Program-made: the position numbers and the translations under genes
The notes under the pieces: generated by a model
Told to the model about the DNA's origin: nothing
Databases searched by the model: none
What the model saw: the letters and a program-made list of their open reading frames with translations, nothing else
In this document: positions 7,187-10,943 of the stretch, piece by piece
Numbering within the stretch: position 1 is the first letter of the stretch
How the letters are laid out: each line of letters opens with the position of its first letter
Assembly: GCA_964584415.1 (NCBI GenBank)
Contig: CAZOZX010000068.1
Span: forward strand, 1-10,943
Origin: PHAA01 sp964584415
Lineage (GTDB): Bacteria; Bacillota; Syntrophomonadia; Syntrophomonadales; Syntrophomonadaceae
Direction: 5' to 3'
DNA length: 10,943 bases

Positions 7187-7336
7187 TTAGATATTGGCTT
7201 TTTTACATACCTGGTTACCCACTGTACAAGAGGTTTTGCAGGCTGATTGACAAGATGTGGCACACTCTCTGCAATTAATCTGATCTTTATCCCGGACTAA
7301 ATTAGGTTTGATAATGGTGATAATGTGCTTTTTCAA
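7187..7336 (-). CDS. scfA: SCIFF ranthipeptide precursor (six cysteines in 49 residues)
   Basis: A 49-residue RiPP precursor, the substrate of the adjacent radical SAM maturase. The leader starts (M)KKHIITIIKPNLVRDKDQIN and carries no cysteine. The core has six cysteines, C22, C25, C29, C33, C37 and C44, in CRECATSCQSACKTSC followed by TVGNQVC. This is the SCIFF signature, and T27, T35 and T38 are the obvious threonine acceptors. The start is TTG at 7334-7336. An in-frame TAG two codons upstream (7340-7342) rules out a longer protein, and the peptide contains no methionine, so there is no ATG alternative. AAAGGGG lies 9 nt upstream. It has its own promoter (7452-7481) and terminator (7151-7173). 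Ranthipeptides have been linked to population-level regulation in some clostridia. The function here is not shown by the sequence. Confidence 0.92.
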   Translation of the reverse strand: MKKHIITIIKPNLVRDKDQINCRECATSCQSACKTSCTVGNQVCKKANI

Positions 7337-7391
7337 TCTCTAAGACCCCTTTCTTCGGAATCATCCACAATTATTTATATGTCTGTATTAT

Positions 7392-7422
7392 TAATAAAAT
7401 ACCATATTATGCTATTTTATTA
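7392..7422 (-). promoter_or_regulatory. AU-rich hairpin in the scfA 5' leader
   Basis: Arms 7392-7401 and 7413-7422 (TAATAAAATA and its complement) pair over 10 bp. A C-C mismatch and three more base pairs lead to a 3-nt loop. It lies between the predicted transcription start (about 7445) and the scfA start codon. It has no GC clamp and no U-tract, so it is not a terminator. It may affect mRNA stability or translation of scfA. The function is inferred only from position. Confidence 0.4.
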
Positions 7423-7451
7423 TCTTATTTTCTGTTTTTGGAGGCCTTTGC

Positions 7452-7481
7452 ATTATAACTTATTTATTTTCCCCTTGTAAA
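7452..7481 (-). promoter_or_regulatory. Sigma-A-type promoter for scfA
   Basis: On the minus strand, TTTACA (7476-7481, 5 of 6 matches to the -35) and an exact TATAAT (7452-7457) are separated by 18 nt. The predicted start is near 7445, giving an AU-rich leader of roughly 108 nt before the scfA TTG. This is the best-matching promoter in the window, in keeping with high expression of a short precursor mRNA. The long leader leaves room for post-transcriptional control. Confidence 0.65.
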
Positions 7482-7591
7482 GGTAACAAATTCCTCCGTT
7501 TTTCTAAAATTCCAGCTTCATGCTCTCAAATTGTACCTAATCCTCTCCAATCTCCAGAGGCTCCCGTGAGTCCTTCCCATAGCCAAACGAT

Positions 7592-7612
7592 CCCTATGCC
7601 AGCCTAATAGGG
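7592..7612 (-). terminator. Weak hairpin after the transglutaminase-like gene
   Basis: CCCTAT (7592-7597) and ATAGGG (7607-7612) form a 6-bp stem with a 9-nt loop immediately after the stop codon. On the minus strand it is followed by ATCGTTTGG, which is not a proper U-tract. It is the only structure I see that could mark the 3' end of this gene before the scfA promoter about 110 nt on. Confidence 0.25.
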
Positions 7613-8809
7613 TCACCACTCACCCTGGATTTCTGCGTATCGATGATCAAGGCTAAAATTGCGCTGGTCGAAATAATTGCCGTTGAGGCCGAAAGTGCAA
7701 TCAACATTAATCCATCTGCCTTCAGCGGGCATATAAACCTGATTCCAAGCATGATCTCCCCAGTTAACTCCGCTGTAGGCAAGCCCTGTAACAAGCCGCA
7801 CCTTCAAGCCAACTGCCCTGCACATTGATATGTAAAGACTTGAATAATCAAAACAGATTCCTTTTCTCGTTTCGAAGGCGACGATTGATCCGGATTGGAT
7901 ACCTTTAGTATTGCTACTGATAAGAACTGCCTTATCATAATCGTATTCTATGGTGCGACTCACCCACTTGTAAAGCAAATAGGCCCTTTGTTTACTATTC
8001 TGTTCATTGCCGACTATTTGGCGGGCAGTTGCATCAATCTTGGGATTTGACTTTATAGCGTCGTCTAAGGTTACTCCATTAAAATAGGTAATAACTCGTG
8101 GATTAACTTTGCGATTTAAACCAGTCGAATCTGATTCTGGATACTCAGAACTACGACTCTCCAGTGCCTGAGCAAAGGAATCATTAAGCAGCACCGGTAT
8201 CCTCTGAGCCCATTTAGAGTTGAGAGCAGGCGCAACTGCCCTTTGATCGACGAACTGGTAGGGAACAGATTCATTCATCCAAACGATTAACTGGGGGGAA
8301 GGAAAATAGTAAACCCAAAAATTTAAAAGTAAGCCTAATACAAAAACCGCGGTAATTGCTAAAGGCAATTTGTAAACAGCGCTCAAAAACCGTTGGGCAA
8401 TCTGACTTCTGGAGAAGTATAAATTATAGAGGTAATCAATAGTAGGTTCAAATATAGATTTTCGAAGTGGTATAGAAATTAACCTTAAAGCAAGGTTAAC
8501 AACTATCAAAAGCAGCGGTACTACCACCAAATAGGTCAATAATTCCTGCCCAATTAAAACAGAACGAATTGTTTCGGGAATGATTCGATAGATATACCCA
8601 AATAAGTCGTTTTGATGGTCAAGAAATATCTTCTTGGTCAGGAAAATGGATGCCACCAAGGCTATAAGGAATTCAAGATTAGCCATCAAACGGAAAAGAG
8701 AGTTCCTTAAACTGGACCGGGTAAGCTTTTCAGCTGTACCCATAAATAAGGGAATAGCCAAACCGAGAATCAGTGTTAAAGTAATCGGATTTATATTAAC
8801 CATCATCAT
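7613..8809 (-). CDS. Multi-pass membrane protein with C-terminal transglutaminase-like domain
   Basis: A 398-residue protein. The N-terminal half has about four hydrophobic segments (roughly 8-24, 45-60, 89-111 and 147-169). The C-terminal half (about 255-390) is a transglutaminase-like cysteine-protease fold: C319 in RKGICFDYSS, H353 in GDHAWNQVY and D370 in RWINVDCTF give the Cys-His-Asp triad. Such domains act as peptidases or amide-processing enzymes more often than as crosslinking transglutaminases. The catalytic part probably faces outside, but topology is not certain. The gene begins with three consecutive ATG codons (8801-8809), and an in-frame TGA eight codons upstream caps the protein. 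No good Shine-Dalgarno is visible; the nearest purine run, GAAGG, is about 17 nt away, suggesting weak translation. The specific substrate is unknown. Confidence 0.85.
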   Translation of the reverse strand: MMMVNINPITLTLILGLAIPLFMGTAEKLTRSSLRNSLFRLMANLEFLIALVASIFLTKKIFLDHQNDLFGYIYRIIPETIRSVLIGQELLTYLVVVPLLLIVVNLALRLISIPLRKSIFEPTIDYLYNLYFSRSQIAQRFLSAVYKLPLAITAVFVLGLLLNFWVYYFPSPQLIVWMNESVPYQFVDQRAVAPALNSKWAQRIPVLLNDSFAQALESRSSEYPESDSTGLNRKVNPRVITYFNGVTLDDAIKSNPKIDATARQIVGNEQNSKQRAYLLYKWVSRTIEYDYDKAVLISSNTKGIQSGSIVAFETRKGICFDYSSLYISMCRAVGLKVRLVTGLAYSGVNWGDHAWNQVYMPAEGRWINVDCTFGLNGNYFDQRNFSLDHRYAEIQGEW

Positions 8810-8849
8810 TTTACCGTTGTAGTTTTTCCTTCATTAAATATACATGTTA

Positions 8850-8885
8850 GAAGAGGATAGATTTCATTAGAAACTTATCCTCTTC
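8850..8885 (-). terminator. Long hairpin after the thioredoxin-reductase-like gene
   Basis: Arms 8850-8859 (GAAGAGGATA) and 8876-8885 pair perfectly over 10 bp. After two mismatched positions, 8862-8865 pairs with 8870-8873 around an ATTA loop, making a 36-nt near-complete hairpin. It begins 30 nt after the stop codon of the gene at 8915. On the minus strand the tail is TAACATGTATATTT, only moderately U-rich, so termination is plausible but not textbook. Confidence 0.45.
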
Positions 8886-8914
8886 ATTAAAAAAGCATTT
8901 TCCTAATTCCAAAT

Positions 8915-9778
8915 CTATTGCCGCGATAAATACTTACTGGCATTCAATCCTGCTACTTGTCCTTCTCCTACTGATTTGGCCACCTGGTAAGGAGGGCCGG
9001 TGCAGTCACCAGCTGCATACACGCCGGAAAGATTAGTCTCCTGCTGTTGATTCACAGTTATATGATTATCCTTAATCTCCAACCCCGGTATTAACCGGTC
9101 CGGCGCGGTCTCCCCGCCCAGTACAAACAGACCTTCCGCTTTGATTATGGTTCCATCTTTCAGTTGCAGCCCTTCGACAAAATCCGTCCCCACTACTGCG
9201 GCCGGTTTACCCTCGACCACTTGAACCCTCGGGTCCAAACTTCCAATTTCTTTATACAAAGCGAGGTAATATACCCCACTGCATATCTCGGCCATAAAAT
9301 TGGCCTCACTCTCGGCTTCATCGCTGTGCCCGATGATTATGACATCTTTGTTGCGATATATAGGCCCATCACAAGTGGCACAATAACCTAGTCCACTTCC
9401 CAAGAAAAAGTCTTCTCGAGGTAAGGTGGCGCGATAAGGTATCCCGGTAGCAATGACTATGGACCGAGCGGATATAACTTCGTTTCCTACCAGGATGTTA
9501 AAAATTCCATCCATTTCATTGATACTGGTAGCCTTATTATTAGTAATTTCTATAGCCATCTTATGGGCATGCTCCATGAATTTGTTTAGAAGGTCTCCCC
9601 CGCTGATATCTGGGTATCCCAGGTAGTTGTTTATCTTCTGGGCTTTATGCAAGGGAGGGCTGCATATCTCCGCTCCGATAACCAGGACCTTTTTATTGCG
9701 GATAGAAGCATTCAATGCCGCGGAAAGGCCGGCTGGCCCACAACCCAATACCGCCATATCATAGGAATCAAATTTCAT
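8915..9778 (-). CDS. Thioredoxin-reductase-like flavoprotein lacking NADPH motifs, probable ferredoxin-dependent type (FFTR-like)
   Basis: A 287-residue homologue of bacterial thioredoxin reductase. FAD binding is intact: GCGPAG (12-17), ATGIPYR (110-116) and AAGDCTGPPYQ (255-265). The redox pair C133-A-T-C136 followed by DG is also intact. The NADPH domain is eroded: where TrxB has GGGESA this protein has GHSDEA (150-155), and the HRRxxxR phosphate-binding segment is replaced by LALYKEIGSLDPR (172-184). This combination is known from the clostridial flavin ferredoxin:thioredoxin reductases, which take electrons from reduced ferredoxin instead of NADPH. That role is inferred, and a different donor is possible. 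The start ATG (9776-9778) has GGAGGG 6 nt upstream, and a TTGAGA/TCTAAT promoter lies within 90 nt. It is about 4.7 kb upstream of the canonical trxB on the same strand. Confidence 0.88.
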   Translation of the reverse strand: MKFDSYDMAVLGCGPAGLSAALNASIRNKKVLVIGAEICSPPLHKAQKINNYLGYPDISGGDLLNKFMEHAHKMAIEITNNKATSINEMDGIFNILVGNEVISARSIVIATGIPYRATLPREDFFLGSGLGYCATCDGPIYRNKDVIIIGHSDEAESEANFMAEICSGVYYLALYKEIGSLDPRVQVVEGKPAAVVGTDFVEGLQLKDGTIIKAEGLFVLGGETAPDRLIPGLEIKDNHITVNQQQETNLSGVYAAGDCTGPPYQVAKSVGEGQVAGLNASKYLSRQ

Positions 9779-9831
9779 TAATATCCCTCCGGTTCAAAAT
9801 CAATTTATGCTAAACCTATTTCTGATTTATA

Positions 9832-9861
9832 ATTAGAATCTCCAAAACACATATTTCTCAA
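9832..9861 (-). promoter_or_regulatory. Candidate promoter for the FFTR-like gene
   Basis: On the minus strand, TTGAGA (9856-9861, 5 of 6) and TCTAAT (9832-9837, 5 of 6) are separated by 18 nt, in the 108-nt gap after the NRDE gene. A start near 9825 would give a leader of about 47 nt ahead of a strong GGAGGG ribosome binding site. This suggests the flavoprotein is transcribed independently of its upstream neighbour. Confidence 0.5.
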
Positions 9862-9886
9862 CTGCTAGCCTGCTTAACATAATTCA

Positions 9887-10660
9887 CTAATTTTCTGTCA
9901 TTATAAACTCATAGTACACTGTAGCAGTTACTTTAGAGTCCCCCTGGTTAAAGCTTTTTTCCCAGAACTGTACCTTCTGATGGCGGTCGACCAACAAAAC
10001 AGTGGTGGATCTGGTTCCATATTTATCCCCTTGAATGAACATAGGAGATAACATTCTCTCCCATTCCAGGCTGACTCCGGTTTGGGGAAGTTCATGGTCC
10101 TTCGGCTGGTGCTTGTCAGCCATCAGTGCAAACAAATCATCCACTTCAATTTGATCCGATTGCAAGCAGGCTTTGAGATTAATCTTTCCCCGGTTAACCT
10201 TGGGCCAAGAAACATCAAGCAAGCTGTTACTCAGTCCATGAATACCGGGAGGTATTTTACGCACCTGCGATTCCTGGTTGGAGAAATAATAAAGACTGTC
10301 TACATTCCCTGCCAGTAGGTTGTATCCATTATAATTTTTCGCCGTGCCTAGAAGACCTAATAGATACTCCTGTGGCTCGGGCTCCGCCAACAGATAATCC
10401 TGCACCAAAAGCCCGCGTGAAGGTGCGGTGTGTAGATGTTGGCTGGGATCCCGATAATTGGTCAAAGCAGCCCAATAGCCCCGTTTGGTTATACCCATCC
10501 AGGTACCGCCATGTTCCAAGTCCTTTCCTGCAAGTAATTCTGGCCTCTCCGGCCAAAAGGAAGCCGCTTGGGTAGGACGCTGACAGAATTCATCCCGGTT
10601 AGCCGTCAGAACTAATTTATATCGAGGATGCCAATCATAGGCAAAAATAATAAGACACAT
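9887..10660 (-). CDS. NRDE/TANGO2 family protein
   Basis: A 257-residue protein, the family's usual length, starting MCLIIFAYDWHP with the conserved Cys at position 2. The signature TANRDEFCQRPT spans 19-30. GGTWMGI (46-52) and a late STTVLLVDR segment are also typical. The N-terminal Cys and fold resemble Ntn hydrolases, but no bacterial reaction is established. The eukaryotic relative TANGO2 has been implicated in heme handling and lipid metabolism. The ATG (10658-10660) has GAGGT about 6 nt upstream. A TTGACA -35 lies 54 nt upstream, so it may have its own promoter. It has no obvious functional link to the reductase that follows. The family assignment is confident; the role is not. Confidence 0.9.
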   Translation of the reverse strand: MCLIIFAYDWHPRYKLVLTANRDEFCQRPTQAASFWPERPELLAGKDLEHGGTWMGITKRGYWAALTNYRDPSQHLHTAPSRGLLVQDYLLAEPEPQEYLLGLLGTAKNYNGYNLLAGNVDSLYYFSNQESQVRKIPPGIHGLSNSLLDVSWPKVNRGKINLKACLQSDQIEVDDLFALMADKHQPKDHELPQTGVSLEWERMLSPMFIQGDKYGTRSTTVLLVDRHQKVQFWEKSFNQGDSKVTATVYYEFIMTEN

Positions 10661-10690
10661 ATGTGAACCTCGTTATAAGGTTTTAACACA

Positions 10691-10719
10691 CAATTACGCT
10701 AAAATAAATTGCCTGTCAA
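10691..10719 (-). promoter_or_regulatory. Candidate promoter for the NRDE-family gene
   Basis: A perfect TTGACA (10714-10719, minus strand) is followed after 17 nt by TAATTG (10691-10696), a poor -10; shifting the spacer to 18 nt gives AATTGT. The placement is sensible, with a leader of about 24 nt, but the weak -10 limits confidence. The rest of the 10661-10790 gap shows no other convincing element. Confidence 0.35.
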
Positions 10720-10790
10720 GTCATATTGTAACCATTTCCCATAGTTTGATAGATAGCTACTCACCAACAGTAACAATTTATTTGGGCCTC

Positions 10791-10943
10791 CTAAACAGCC
10801 GAGTAATATTTATATAGGAGTTTTAAATACAATAGATCAAACATAAGGGTCGCCAGCCCCAACGCCGTAATTATTTGTGATCGATAATAAAGATAAAAAC
10901 CTACCGCCGGGATTATACTGCCCAACATTTTTGTCCACCCAAT
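10791..10943 (-). CDS. C-terminal 50 residues of an unidentified membrane protein (cut by window edge)
   Basis: The minus-strand frame is open from the right edge to a TAG at 10791-10793. It encodes 50 residues in two hydrophobic stretches separated by a short basic turn (YYRSQ, residues 19-23), ending KLLYKYYSAV. The first stretch includes GSIIPAVGFYLYY and the second ITALGLATLMFDLLYLKLL. This is typical of the last two transmembrane helices of an integral membrane protein. I do not recognise the family from so little sequence. It could be a chance open frame, but the composition and the even helix-turn-helix pattern argue for a real gene. A GGAGG overlaps its stop codon. Confidence 0.6.
   Translation of the reverse strand: MGWTKMLGSIIPAVGFYLYYRSQIITALGLATLMFDLLYLKLLYKYYSAV

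Noticed and set aside
7201..7275. Cysteine-rich stretch as a ferredoxin or metallothionein fragment
   Set aside because: The six-cysteine spacing, absence of a CX2CX2CX3C ferredoxin motif and the adjacent SCIFF maturase fit a RiPP precursor better.
10699..10776. 25-codon minus-strand ORF (TTG start, GGAGG 10 nt upstream)
   Set aside because: Spacing is long, the start is weak, the peptide (begins MLLLVSSYLSNY) matches nothing I know, and it overlaps the candidate promoter of the NRDE gene. The GGAGG may be chance.
1..10943. tRNA, rRNA, CRISPR array, insertion sequence or prophage genes
   Set aside because: No tandem spaced repeats, no transposase or integrase-like protein and no RNA-gene signature were seen on either strand; the window is nearly filled by co-oriented genes.

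Overview
The window looks like a chromosomal segment of an anaerobic Clostridia-class Firmicute, possibly a Syntrophomonas- or Peptococcaceae-like lineage. The reasons are a SCIFF (ranthipeptide) precursor with its dedicated radical SAM maturase, a pyridine-nucleotide-independent type of thioredoxin reductase beside a normal one, strong AGGAGG-type ribosome binding sites, several TTG starts and moderate GC. The genus is a guess. All eleven genes I can support, two of them cut by the window edges, lie on the minus strand. I see no tRNA, rRNA, CRISPR array, insertion sequence or phage gene.

In transcription order (right to left): the last 50 codons of an unidentified membrane protein (10791-10943); an NRDE/TANGO2-family protein (9887-10660); a thioredoxin-reductase-like flavoprotein that keeps CATC but has lost both NADPH-binding motifs, so probably ferredoxin-dependent (8915-9778); a membrane-anchored transglutaminase-like protein (7613-8809); a 276-nt spacer with a strong promoter and an AU-rich leader hairpin; the 49-residue six-cysteine peptide scfA (7187-7336); an intrinsic terminator; the maturase scfB (5702-7090); a membrane-anchored LysM-G5-M23 cell-wall hydrolase (4326-5633); a terminator; NADPH-type trxB (3345-4250); a membrane-anchored gluzincin peptidase (2402-3259) 14 nt ahead of murA (1137-2387); rlmH (539-1018); and the start of msrA (1-455).

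Three themes recur. One is thiol redox: two different thioredoxin reductases, which could be fed from NADPH and from ferredoxin, and MsrA, which consumes reduced thioredoxin. The second is the cell envelope: MurA, the LysM-G5-M23 hydrolase, the gluzincin and the transglutaminase-like protein. The third is the ranthipeptide pair, the most distinctive system here. The precursor starts with TTG, contains no methionine and is only 49 residues long, so automated annotation could easily miss it. The terminator between scfA and scfB implies that precursor transcripts greatly outnumber maturase transcripts.

No intergenic gap exceeds 300 nt. The largest, 7337-7612, is accounted for by the scfA promoter and leader plus the region after the transglutaminase-like gene. 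The gap 10661-10790 holds only a candidate promoter and a doubtful 25-codon ORF.
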